Positions 18,675 through 27,893 of a stretch of 64,000 nt of DNA are shown here, piece by piece (the stretch's first letter is position 1; each line of letters begins with the position of its first letter). The notes beneath the pieces were generated by a model. That model was not told the origin of the DNA and ran no database searches. It saw only the letters and a program-made list of their open reading frames with translations. The position numbers were made by a program, and so were the translations under genes. Source of the stretch: Chlamydiia bacterium (GTDB lineage: Bacteria > Chlamydiota > Chlamydiia > Chlamydiales > Simkaniaceae); NCBI GenBank assembly GCA_030429605.1, contig JAUIEV010000002.1, forward strand, positions 334,065 through 398,064, read 5' to 3'.

Positions 18675-20123
18675 TCAAAAAAACACGCGCATTGGAGCTG
18701 ACTCTTCTCCACTCTCGTTTTCTGTCCGAATAAGAATATATCCAGTTGGTTTGTATAACGTACCGATATTGACTGTGATACCTCCACTTGAACCTGTTGT
18801 AGAACCTATGCGCCTTTCTCCACTTGGATCATAGACATGTACCGTTTCTACAGAACTTATGGGAGACCAGACAATAGACAGGAGATTTTTTTCTTGTGAA
18901 GCACGCACGTTTTCTACCTGATCAGGTCTATTCAATGGATCAAATATCAGAGCATAAAGCGAAGCGTTTCCATCTGGAAAGACTGTCGATGCATAGCCTG
19001 TAGTTGCATTTGTAAAAACCGAGAGATCTCCGATTCCCTCTAGCTCATCTGTCAGGCTAAGAGGTGGACCAAAGCTTGAACCGTCATATTCAACTGAATA
19101 CATATTATCGAAGTTATTTATGAGGACAAAACCCTGTCCATTTTGACGTATTGAAGTATATTGAAAAGAAAAAAATCCTGTTTCAAGATCACCTGAAACT
19201 CCCACAGCCTCATCAAATGTATCTCCTTCTCCTACACTTGCACTGACAATAGGCTCTTCTGAATAAAATGCTGATAGCGTTTGAAAAGAACTATTTATCG
19301 AAACGCCTGGTATACCACCTCCCACTTCAAGAGGAGTCAGTGTATCCCAGCTGCTATTTTGAAAAATGGCAAAATAAATAACCCCTTCACCTGTTACAGC
19401 CCCGATGAGTATTTCTCCGTTATTGTTCATCGCAACAGATGGCAATAAAAAAGCAGGGTTTATTTCTCCTAAATCTTCGCTCTCTTCAAATGAACCACTT
19501 ACATACCGGTTGGAATAGAGCTCATCGGAATCACTTAGCCAGACTACAACTCCCTCTCCTTCATCGTTGCTTGACAGACTGAAAACCTCAGTTACTTCGA
19601 TTCCATCCGATAACGAAACAGCAAAATTCCAATCGCTCCCTGAAGAATCAATTCCATACAGACTATCGTCCGTTCCTACAAACCCTATTATTGCTTTCCC
19701 ATTATCGCTAAGAGAAATGAGTGGCGGGAGGGACACAGCCACATCTGTACCCGGTCCTGTAAAATTTATTTGCTCAGGCACATTCCATTCTTGAGACGAA
19801 GGAGAATATCGCGAAGCAAATACGTTCGAATCACTTCTATATACAACGATTGCCTCACCAGAGCTCCTATATCCAACACTGATTGACTCTATATTTTCAT
19901 CTTCAACAATTTTAATACTCTCACTAAGACTGTTCCCATTCCAAAAACGAGAATAAGCAGCTCCGTCTTTGATCCACACAAACGCAGCCTTTCCATTTGT
20001 TGCAATGTCTGTCGAGTAGGAGTAATAGTCTCCTACATCTGAATCTATAAAAAGTGGCTCACTCCATTCTCCATGGAGAATAAAAGAACAGATACAAATA
20101 CATATACAGAATACTTTTCTCAT
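18675..20123 (-). CDS. Secreted beta-propeller-like repeat protein, paralogue 3
   Basis: A 482-residue member of the same family with a cysteine-rich signal peptide (MRKVFCICICICSFILHG). The frame is open 21 codons further up, but AGGAAG five bases before the ATG at 20123 marks the start, directly before the signal peptide. Repeats are more degenerate than in paralogues 1 and 2 (NGNSLS, SPSSQEW, SGSDW, SGSFEE, NSSWDT, DGSSFG). The C-terminal module (RPDQVENVRASQEKNLLS) is shared with the others. It resembles paralogue 4 more than 1 and 2. Confidence 0.7.
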   Translation of the reverse strand: MRKVFCICICICSFILHGEWSEPLFIDSDVGDYYSYSTDIATNGKAAFVWIKDGAAYSRFWNGNSLSESIKIVEDENIESISVGYRSSGEAIVVYRSDSNVFASRYSPSSQEWNVPEQINFTGPGTDVAVSLPPLISLSDNGKAIIGFVGTDDSLYGIDSSGSDWNFAVSLSDGIEVTEVFSLSSNDEGEGVVVWLSDSDELYSNRYVSGSFEESEDLGEINPAFLLPSVAMNNNGEILIGAVTGEGVIYFAIFQNSSWDTLTPLEVGGGIPGVSINSSFQTLSAFYSEEPIVSASVGEGDTFDEAVGVSGDLETGFFSFQYTSIRQNGQGFVLINNFDNMYSVEYDGSSFGPPLSLTDELEGIGDLSVFTNATTGYASTVFPDGNASLYALIFDPLNRPDQVENVRASQEKNLLSIVWSPISSVETVHVYDPSGERRIGSTTGSSGGITVNIGTLYKPTGYILIRTENESGEESAPMRVFF

Positions 20124-20220
20124 TTTTCTTCCTGCGTTAGAAACACACCCATTTGCTTCTTCTTGAAATATGAACTTATTGCACAAGAGATTGTGTTTTA
20201 TATTTTTTTTAAATTCTCTC

Positions 20221-21699
20221 TTACTGAACCTGAATAACTTGCTCTGAAACTACTTGTCCGGATCCATTGGTGACCTGAATAATATATGCACCTTGTGGCT
20301 TGTATCCTATCGAACGAAGTGTCAGTGCTCCTTCTGATGCATTTGTTGTTGCTAAGAGGTTCGTACCGGTAACATCGTAGATATTGACAGTTCCACTCCC
20401 TCCCCCCATCCATGTAACATGCATTCCGTTTTTCAAACTTACTACTATAGGTTGCACTACTGCTATTGGACTTTCAGCTCCAAACACAGCGGCAAACAAC
20501 CTGTCATTTCCATCAGGCCAAACTGTGATTGCGAAGCCATTTGGTGTGTACGAAAACACCTCATAACTATAGACAGCACTTTCACCATTAATTTCAGTAG
20601 GCGGAGTCCACCCTTCCTCAGACACAGAGGTGCTGTAGAGATTGTCATCTCCAAATGCAAAGATGGCCAATCCTTCATTGCTCCCAAACGATGCATTGAA
20701 ATTAACCACAAATGGAGAAAGCAACTCAACAGATCCGTTTATTGCCTCAAATGGTCCAACAAAACCGTCTTGAATCAGCGCTGCTTTTAACTCAGCTGTG
20801 TCATTATCAACAGTCGTAATGATCCCTTGACCATCATTACTCAAACTCCCATAGGCAAAGTTTGTTGTAATATCTTCTCCTCCTTCATCCCATTCACCGC
20901 CCGTATACCATGCATACCTGAGGTTGTTTGAACCACCATTTACTCCAACAATCAAAATATCACCCGTGTCATTAATAACATTTGATACGGGAAGGTCCCC
21001 TCCTTCCAAGTTATCGAAAGACACAGCATCTACAAACGTACCGGAGACGTATCGCCGAACATATGTTCGCCCGCTATACGTCCAAACAATAGACCCATTT
21101 CCGCTTGCATTTAATGCAGCACTATATTCTGAAACGCTTCCAACATGTGCTCCAAATGTAGTTAAAATCCCCCAGGAAACCCCATCAAATACAGCACCAT
21201 AGACTGTTGATAGATCTTCATCATCGTTTTCATCTGACCACATGGCGACTGCAGTACCATTACTACTCACCCCAACTGCTGGACCAAAACTAGGAATGTC
21301 TTCCCCACTATAGAGGGCTGTTCTTGATTCGTTCCAACCAACTGAAGGACTGTACCTTGAAGCATATATTATATTCCCTACTTTCCAAACAGCAATTACA
21401 TTGCCTGAATCATCAATTCCAGCGCTTACCGTTTGAGCCCCTGTACTATCTTCAACAAGTAAATCTGTCTCAACCCAGCGAATACCATCCCAAATAGCTG
21501 TTCGTAAAACTGAGTTCACACCTTGTGAATCTACCCAAGCTGCAACTGCTCGCCCGGATCGACTCATGGAAACCATGTATTCATCAAGATCGTTCTGAGC
21601 AGAACCAATATGTACGACGTCTCCCCACTCAGCATCAAGTGAGCTGAAGCATAAAGTACATAAAAAAATAGATAAGAAAAAAATGCGAATACGCTTCAT
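20221..21699 (-). CDS. Secreted beta-propeller-like repeat protein, paralogue 4
   Basis: First gene of the probable five-gene operon. 492 residues from the ATG at 21699, which has AGGG six to seven bases upstream; a GTG two codons earlier is less likely. Signal peptide MKRIRIFFLSIFLCTLCFSS, then repeats with DGIRWV, SPSVGW, DGVSWG, SGTFVD and TGGEWD, and the strand pattern SNGTAVAMWSDEN. The C-terminal module begins near PIVVSLKNGMHVTWMG and ends GSGQVVSEQVIQVQ. Divergent from uvrA with a 164-base gap. Confidence 0.7.
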   Translation of the reverse strand: MKRIRIFFLSIFLCTLCFSSLDAEWGDVVHIGSAQNDLDEYMVSMSRSGRAVAAWVDSQGVNSVLRTAIWDGIRWVETDLLVEDSTGAQTVSAGIDDSGNVIAVWKVGNIIYASRYSPSVGWNESRTALYSGEDIPSFGPAVGVSSNGTAVAMWSDENDDEDLSTVYGAVFDGVSWGILTTFGAHVGSVSEYSAALNASGNGSIVWTYSGRTYVRRYVSGTFVDAVSFDNLEGGDLPVSNVINDTGDILIVGVNGGSNNLRYAWYTGGEWDEGGEDITTNFAYGSLSNDGQGIITTVDNDTAELKAALIQDGFVGPFEAINGSVELLSPFVVNFNASFGSNEGLAIFAFGDDNLYSTSVSEEGWTPPTEINGESAVYSYEVFSYTPNGFAITVWPDGNDRLFAAVFGAESPIAVVQPIVVSLKNGMHVTWMGGGSGTVNIYDVTGTNLLATTNASEGALTLRSIGYKPQGAYIIQVTNGSGQVVSEQVIQVQ

Positions 21700-21827
21700 G
21701 TACACCCTTTGGTCTTGCTTGTTTCTTGTAGAGGGATTCGAAAAAATTTTTGTACAATATCAAAAGGTTTTATTTGAACTAAACAATATTGACAACAAAA
21801 AAGACCTGTTATTGGTGCGAAAAAACA

Positions 21828-21856
21828 TTGCTGTCAGTACAGAGAAGACGTATAGT
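21828..21856 (+). promoter_or_regulatory. Candidate uvrA promoter
   Basis: TTGCTG (21828-21833) and TATAGT (21851-21856) are separated by exactly 17 bases, a good match to the sigma70-type consensus. The predicted start of transcription falls at or next to the uvrA ATG at 21864. Confidence 0.5.
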
Positions 21857-21863
21857 ATCTGAC

Positions 21864-24800
21864 ATGAAATCAGCGCAAAATATTATCATAAAAAATGCCC
21901 AAGAACACAACCTTAAGGGTGTTGACCTAACGCTTCAACCAGGTCAGCTCATTGTGTTTTCCGGCGTTTCAGGTTCTGGAAAAACGTCGCTTGCATTTGA
22001 TACGATCTACGCAGAGGGTCAGCGAAGGTATGTTGAATCACTCTCCAACTACGCTCGTCGCTATATTGGCTCGTTGCCTAAACCGAAAGCTGATCTCATA
22101 GAAGGGCTTTCTCCCACTGTTTCTATTGAGCAAAAAACAATAGGAAAGAACCCTCGCTCGACGGTCGGAACAATCACCGGTGTGTACGATTACCTTCGTG
22201 TCATTTTTGCACGAGTAGGAACACCGCATTGTCCAGAAAGCGGTGAAGCAGTCTCCCCACAGAGTGAAGAAGCGATCAGAGATTCACTCCTCAACCTTAA
22301 AGAGGGCTCTAAACTCATTCTGCTCGCACCCTATCTGTCTGAAAAAAAAGGCTCTCTCCAAGATGAAATCGAAGAACTCACGCGAAAAGGATTTCTTCGC
22401 GTTCGTATTGATGGATCATTTGTTGATCTCTCAGAGGAAATTTCTGTAGACGAACATGTGACACACACGCTTGAAATCGTTATTGACCGAGTCGTTATAC
22501 AAAAGGAAAACACAGCGCGCATCGCGGAAGCTATTTCAACTGGACTTTCTCTTGGAAAAGGGCTTCTTATTGCATGTAATCATGAAACAGAAGAAGAGGT
22601 CCTCTACTCTCAATTTGCGTATGCAAAAAAATCAGGAAAAAGCTACCCACCACTTGAGCCGCATGACTTTTCTTTCAACCATCCGTCAGGGATGTGCCCA
22701 GACTGTGAAGGACTTGGACTCACGCAAGAATTCGATATTGAAAAAATCATCAATGGAGACCTTTCAATTGCAGAAGGGTGCTGCTCAGTTGGTGGACAGT
22801 TTAATACAGTCAAATACAGCAACATTTACACTAACCTAGCCACACAATACAATTTTGATGTACATACGCCATGGAAAAAGCTGACAAAGAGAGCACAAAA
22901 CGTTTTTCTCAATGGCGTCAGAAAAAAATATGTCAAAATGCTCTTCGTTCATCCGAAAACAGGGAAATCTTGGATCGAATATGTTCGATGGAATGGTGTT
23001 CTCCATGATGCAAAAAAACGGTACCTTGAAGCGACCAGTGATTCATACAAGAATAAAATGCGGGAACTCATGCATGAAGCCACCTGCTCATCATGCCACG
23101 GTTCACGCATTAAGCCGTACCCAGCCGCAACGAAACTTTGCGGAAAAACAATAGCAGAAATAACTGCCCTATCTATTGATGAAGCCTCCCAATTTTTCTC
23201 GACTCTGACACTTACCAAAGATGAGCACCATATTGCCGGCGAACTTATCAAAGAAGTTATGACTCGCCTCGAATTCCTCCTGAATGTAGGACTCAACTAC
23301 CTCACTCTAAACAGAGGTGCCCCGACACTTTCTGGCGGTGAAGCACAGAGAGTCCGCCTCGCATCACAAATTGGCTCCGGACTTGTTGGCACAACATACA
23401 TCCTTGATGAGCCCTCCATTGGTCTCCACCCAAGAGATAACACCAAACTAATTAAAACGCTTGTCGACCTTAAGGCAAAAGGGAATACAGTCATTGTCAT
23501 AGAGCATGATGAAGAAACGCTCCACGCAGCTGACTACATTGTAGACGTTGGCCCGTTTGCAGGCGTGCTCGGAGGTGAAATTGTTGCACAAGGGTCATTA
23601 GCAGATATCAAGAATACACCGGCCTCAATAACAGGTCAGTACCTTTCTGGAGCAAAAGAGCTTCCAATTCCTGAGACAAGACGACCCATTGATCCAAAGA
23701 AATGCTTGACCATCAAGGATGCTACCCACAACAACCTTAAACACCTGACAGCCCGCTTTCCACTTGGCGTATTAACGGTTGTTACCGGTATGTCAGGCTC
23801 GGGTAAGTCTTCTCTTATTTCAGACATTCTGCATCCCGCTCTTTCAAATGCATTGCATAGAGCATCCATGCCGGTCGGAAAATACGGATCGCTTGAGGGC
23901 CTCGAGCATGTTGATAAGGTGATTGCAATTGACCAAACACCTATTGGTCGAACTCCACGCTCCAACCCTGCTACATACATCAAAGTGTTTGATGATATTC
24001 GAGATCTCTTTACTGAACTTCCGGAGTCAAAATCTCGTGGATATAAACCAGGTCGATTTAGCTTTAATGTCCTTGAAGGCTCGTGTCATACGTGTCGAGG
24101 CATGGGACAAATTAGAATCGACATGGATTTTCTCGATGATGTCTTTGTTGAATGTCCTGTCTGCCTAGGGAAACGATTCGATCCGAAAACGCTTTCAATT
24201 CTCTACAAAGGGAAATCAATTCATGATGTCCTAGAAATGTCGATTGAAGAAGCACGAACATTTTTCAGTCCAATTCCACACATCGCACAGAAATTAGAAG
24301 TCCTCCATCAAGTGGGCCTCGGCTACATTACACTTGGGCAGTCATCCACAACCTTATCGGGTGGAGAAGCACAAAGAATAAAGCTTGCAAAAGAGCTCAT
24401 TCGACCATCAACAGGAAGCACAGTCTACCTGCTTGACGAGCCTACAACAGGACTCCACTTTCACGATATTTCAAAACTCATTTTGATTCTGCAAGATCTC
24501 GTTGCACAGGGCAATTCAGTCATTGTCATTGAGCATAATGTTGACCTCATTAAATGTGCTGACTGGATCATTGATCTCGGCCCTGAAGGCGGAAAAGGTG
24601 GCGGAGAAATAGTCGGCGAAGGAACACCAGAAACAATTGCTCAAAAAAAGACCCCCACCGGTATCGCGCTCCGGCAAAAAGCAAGTGACATTCTCTCAAT
24701 ACTTGATCAGCAATCACCTCCTTTGACGACGATTGAGGTACACAATGCATCACAAAACACCCTAAAAAATGTCTCAACGTCGATTCCTCGAGGGAAAATC

Positions 24801-27491
24801 ACCGTTTTCACAGGCCCCTCCGGTTCTGGGAAATCGTCGCTTGCATTCGACACAGTCTATGCCGAAGGACAGAGGAGATATACTGACTCACTCTCTCCGT
24901 ATGCACGCCAGTTTATTAAGCAAATGCCAAAGCCAAAAGTTGGAGAGATTACAGGTCTCTCTCCCGCTATTGCGATTGAGCAAAAACACCACGCAGGAAA
25001 TCCTAGATCAACTGTTGGTACGATCACTGAAATATATGACTTTCTCCGCATTCTTTTCACACACGTCGGAATACCCCATTGCCCAGAAACTGGTGAAGTT
25101 ATTCAATCAATTACGAAAGAGTATGTCGTCGCGCATTTGATGAAACTCAAAGAGCGTACGAAATTGCATATCTTAGCACCCGTTGAAGGATCACTAACAG
25201 AGGAACGAGAAAGACTGCAAAAGCTAGGATATCTACGAATCCGCCTCAATAAAACGTACTACGAACTTGATGAAGAAATCCCCTACGACAGAAAGAAAAA
25301 AAATGAACTCTTTCTTGTCATAGACAGACTCGTCATTCGGGATGGGTGCGAAAAAAGACTCTATGAAGCAATAGACCAAGCACAGCTCTTTACCCAAAAA
25401 CCATTCACCGTGGCGCTTGAAAATGAAGACCTCCTTTTCAATTTAGCATTTGCCGTAGAAAGTACAGGAAAGACATATTCCCCCATCACTCCTCAAACCT
25501 TCTCTTTTAATGCCGAAGAAGGGATGTGCCCAAGTTGTCAAGGACTCGGCTTCGAATATGGAGCAGATCTTTTAGGCAACGATGAAATTATGAAAATCAC
25601 GCCCCTCTCTTTGGCTGATAAGCTGTGGAAAGAGCGTGGGACACACGAGGCGTTTGATCTTTTTGAAGCACTGCTCGAGCAAGAAGGAATAGACCCTGAT
25701 CTACCACTCTACAAACAACCGCCAAAAGACTTAAAAATGCTCTTAAGCGGGAAAACAACTATTGAGTGGAATGGGCTGACAGTCACTTGGCAAGGGATTA
25801 ACACCGTTTTTTCTCGAATCGGCAAAGCCGGCAAAGGCCAACTCAGAAGCATGGTCATTCCTCATCTTACTCAGTCAATGTGCATGACCTGTGAAGGGAC
25901 CAGGTTAAAACCGCTTGCTCGACACGTGACAATAGAGAACCTTTCCATTGCAGACCTCTGCAACCTCCCTCTTGAAGAAACGCTTACTTTCATTCAGCGG
26001 CTAGAAATACCAGACATTCTCTCTGAAACAACTGAGCAGCTTATTCACAGGCTTGAGTTTTTATGTGCAATTGGACTTGAATATCTTTCGCTTGATAGAA
26101 CAGCGCCAACACTCTCTGGCGGAGAAGCACAAAGGATTCACCTCGCACGTCAGATCGGAAGCAAGTTAACTGGGTGTTTGTATGTACTCGATGAACCAAC
26201 CATCGGGCTGCATCCATACAATAATGAACGACTCAATGCTTCTTTAAAGCAACTTGCGGCACTAGATAACACACTCCTTCTTGTGGAACACGATCCATTG
26301 ACGATTCAAATCGCTGATAAAATCGTCGACTTCGGTCCACACGCTGGTGCATACGGTGGAGAGATCGTTGCGTCCGGGACGTACGAAGAACTCACACAAA
26401 ATCCTGCCTCAAGAACAGGACAGTATTTATCCGGATCATTACAGGTACCTATTCCATCTACAAGACGAAAGGAAGAACACGTTGTCACAATTGAAGGTGC
26501 CTCGCTTCATAACCTACAAAATATCTCTCTGGAAATTCCGAAAAGGATTTTGACTGTCGTAACAGGTGTTTCAGGCTCGGGCAAATCAACCCTTATTCAT
26601 AATATTCTTCTTCCGGCGATAAAGCGTGCGCTGATAACGAAGCCAAAAAAAGATAGTATCGAGTATATGACAGCAAAAGTATCTGGTCTTGAATCTTTTG
26701 ATAAAATCATTTCGCTTGATCAAAACCCAATTGGACATACAAGCAGAGCAGATATAAATACCTACACAGATATCCAAGGCCCATTGCGAAGCATTTTTTC
26801 GGAACTACCGGAAGCAAAAATACGTGGACTACAGCCAAAACACTTCAGCTATAACCACCTTAAAGGGATGTGTCGATCATGCTGGGGATTAGGCTACAAA
26901 AAGATACGCCTCCAATTTATGCCACCTGTTCGTGTTACGTGTGATGCATGCCATGGTGACCGGTTAAATCCTGTCAGTGCTGCTGTTACCTACAAAGGGA
27001 AAAATATTGCCAACATTTTGGACTTATCAGTTGAAGATGCAAAAGCATTTCTCCCTCCCCACATGAAACTCACCAAAATTTTTGACACACTAGAGTCTGT
27101 TGGACTTGGATATCTAAAGCTTGGGCAAGAAATTCAATCACTCTCTGGAGGAGAAGCTCAAAGACTTCGACTAACAAAGGAGTTGAGCAAACGGTCGACA
27201 GGAAAGACGCTGTACCTTTTCGATGAGCCAACCATTGGACTACATCCTGATGATACTCGCAAACTCATTCAGATTTTTCACAGGCTCGTTGAAAAAGGGA
27301 ACACAGTTATTATTATTGAACATAACCTCGATATACTCACCAACGCGGATCATATCATTGATTTAGGTCCCGGAGCGGGGGCAAATGGAGGAACAATTGT
27401 TGCGACAGGAACTCCAGAGGAAATTGCACAACACCCAGTTTCAAAAACTGGACCATATCTTAAAAAAGCGCTAGAAATGTATAGAAAGTAA
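21864..27491 (+). CDS. uvrA: Excinuclease ABC subunit A, tandem-fused form with four ATPase modules
   Basis: Damage-recognition ATPase of nucleotide excision repair. At 1875 residues it is twice the usual ~940 and contains two complete UvrA units in one chain, the form known in chlamydiae. Four Walker A motifs are visible: GVSGSGKTSLAFD, GMSGSGKSSLISD, GPSGSGKSSLAFD and GVSGSGKSTLIHN. Each half has LSGGEAQR signatures and paired CxxC zinc modules (CPDCEGLG, CSSCHGSR, CHTCRGMG, CPVCLGKR, CPSCQGLG, CMTCEGTR, CRSCWGLG, CDACHGDR). The frame runs 25 codons further up, but family alignment begins at MKSAQNIIIKNAQEHNLKG. Start region has no good ribosome site. Confidence 0.96.
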   Translation: MKSAQNIIIKNAQEHNLKGVDLTLQPGQLIVFSGVSGSGKTSLAFDTIYAEGQRRYVESLSNYARRYIGSLPKPKADLIEGLSPTVSIEQKTIGKNPRSTVGTITGVYDYLRVIFARVGTPHCPESGEAVSPQSEEAIRDSLLNLKEGSKLILLAPYLSEKKGSLQDEIEELTRKGFLRVRIDGSFVDLSEEISVDEHVTHTLEIVIDRVVIQKENTARIAEAISTGLSLGKGLLIACNHETEEEVLYSQFAYAKKSGKSYPPLEPHDFSFNHPSGMCPDCEGLGLTQEFDIEKIINGDLSIAEGCCSVGGQFNTVKYSNIYTNLATQYNFDVHTPWKKLTKRAQNVFLNGVRKKYVKMLFVHPKTGKSWIEYVRWNGVLHDAKKRYLEATSDSYKNKMRELMHEATCSSCHGSRIKPYPAATKLCGKTIAEITALSIDEASQFFSTLTLTKDEHHIAGELIKEVMTRLEFLLNVGLNYLTLNRGAPTLSGGEAQRVRLASQIGSGLVGTTYILDEPSIGLHPRDNTKLIKTLVDLKAKGNTVIVIEHDEETLHAADYIVDVGPFAGVLGGEIVAQGSLADIKNTPASITGQYLSGAKELPIPETRRPIDPKKCLTIKDATHNNLKHLTARFPLGVLTVVTGMSGSGKSSLISDILHPALSNALHRASMPVGKYGSLEGLEHVDKVIAIDQTPIGRTPRSNPATYIKVFDDIRDLFTELPESKSRGYKPGRFSFNVLEGSCHTCRGMGQIRIDMDFLDDVFVECPVCLGKRFDPKTLSILYKGKSIHDVLEMSIEEARTFFSPIPHIAQKLEVLHQVGLGYITLGQSSTTLSGGEAQRIKLAKELIRPSTGSTVYLLDEPTTGLHFHDISKLILILQDLVAQGNSVIVIEHNVDLIKCADWIIDLGPEGGKGGGEIVGEGTPETIAQKKTPTGIALRQKASDILSILDQQSPPLTTIEVHNASQNTLKNVSTSIPRGKITVFTGPSGSGKSSLAFDTVYAEGQRRYTDSLSPYARQFIKQMPKPKVGEITGLSPAIAIEQKHHAGNPRSTVGTITEIYDFLRILFTHVGIPHCPETGEVIQSITKEYVVAHLMKLKERTKLHILAPVEGSLTEERERLQKLGYLRIRLNKTYYELDEEIPYDRKKKNELFLVIDRLVIRDGCEKRLYEAIDQAQLFTQKPFTVALENEDLLFNLAFAVESTGKTYSPITPQTFSFNAEEGMCPSCQGLGFEYGADLLGNDEIMKITPLSLADKLWKERGTHEAFDLFEALLEQEGIDPDLPLYKQPPKDLKMLLSGKTTIEWNGLTVTWQGINTVFSRIGKAGKGQLRSMVIPHLTQSMCMTCEGTRLKPLARHVTIENLSIADLCNLPLEETLTFIQRLEIPDILSETTEQLIHRLEFLCAIGLEYLSLDRTAPTLSGGEAQRIHLARQIGSKLTGCLYVLDEPTIGLHPYNNERLNASLKQLAALDNTLLLVEHDPLTIQIADKIVDFGPHAGAYGGEIVASGTYEELTQNPASRTGQYLSGSLQVPIPSTRRKEEHVVTIEGASLHNLQNISLEIPKRILTVVTGVSGSGKSTLIHNILLPAIKRALITKPKKDSIEYMTAKVSGLESFDKIISLDQNPIGHTSRADINTYTDIQGPLRSIFSELPEAKIRGLQPKHFSYNHLKGMCRSCWGLGYKKIRLQFMPPVRVTCDACHGDRLNPVSAAVTYKGKNIANILDLSVEDAKAFLPPHMKLTKIFDTLESVGLGYLKLGQEIQSLSGGEAQRLRLTKELSKRSTGKTLYLFDEPTIGLHPDDTRKLIQIFHRLVEKGNTVIIIEHNLDILTNADHIIDLGPGAGANGGTIVATGTPEEIAQHPVSKTGPYLKKALEMYRK

Positions 27492-27500
27492 AAAAAGAAA

Positions 27501-27595
27501 GCCGGAGAAATCAAAAGGCATACAGCGTGTCCTTAAGGCTGCTATCTTCCGATCCTGACCTGGTTCGGAGCGCGGCATTCCTTCTGCTCCCCGGC
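27501..27595 (-). ncRNA. ffs: Signal recognition particle RNA, small bacterial (4.5S) type
   Basis: On the minus strand the segment contains CAGGTCAGGATCGGAAG followed by ATAGCAGC, the SRP helix 8 motif with its GGAA tetraloop and the asymmetric loop that binds Ffh. The usual C-G pair below the tetraloop is T-A here, a change on both sides that keeps the pairing. The ends pair as GCCGGGG with CTCCGGC (7 bp, one G-U), giving a 95-base hairpin RNA. A T-rich tract follows the 3' end. It directs membrane and secreted proteins, with Ffh, to the translocon. The gene lies tail to tail with uvrA. Confidence 0.93.
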
Positions 27596-27602
27596 AAAAT
27601 AA

Positions 27603-27631
27603 AGTGTACCATGTCTTTTTCTTTGCATCAA
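27603..27631 (-). promoter_or_regulatory. Promoter of the SRP RNA gene
   Basis: On the minus strand TTGATG (27626-27631) and TACACT (27603-27608) are 17 bases apart, and TGG directly precedes the -10 box as an extended -10. The distance of 7 bases from the -10 to the first base of the RNA helix (27595) agrees with a transcription start there. Confidence 0.75.
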
Positions 27632-27818
27632 GAACTTCTCTTCCGCTCAAAAAAACACATAAACATTTTTTTACACAAAGAATGTGTAAAGGAAATATTT
27701 ACCATTCGCAAAAAAGAGGATGAAAAGAGTACACTCTTCCACCTTATTCAATAAAATTTGAATAGACACTGATACATAATACTATTTTTTTAAACAGCTT
27801 ATATAAAGCTCCTCTTTA

Positions 27819-27847
27819 TTCATTTATAAGAAAAAAAATGGTATACT
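27819..27847 (+). promoter_or_regulatory. Candidate promoter of the 2091-residue protein gene
   Basis: TATACT at 27842-27847 preceded by TGG (extended -10), with a weak -35 TTCATT 17 bases upstream. It would give a 5' leader of about 40 bases before the ATG at 27894. The rest of the 27596-27893 gap is AT-rich and shows no other element I can support beyond the SRP promoter. Confidence 0.5.
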
Positions 27848-27893
27848 ATATGTTATCTAAAACATTTATTTTGATGAGTACAAGGTAGAGGAA

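Noticed and set aside
21789..21863. 25-codon extension of uvrA beginning at TTG, and TTGACA at 21789 as -35
   Set aside because: Alignment with UvrA begins at 21864, and TTGACA has no -10 box at a usable distance.
27527..27754. 75-residue plus-strand open frame after uvrA
   Set aside because: It covers the SRP RNA gene and its promoter on the other strand, has no ribosome site, and the peptide has no sensible composition.
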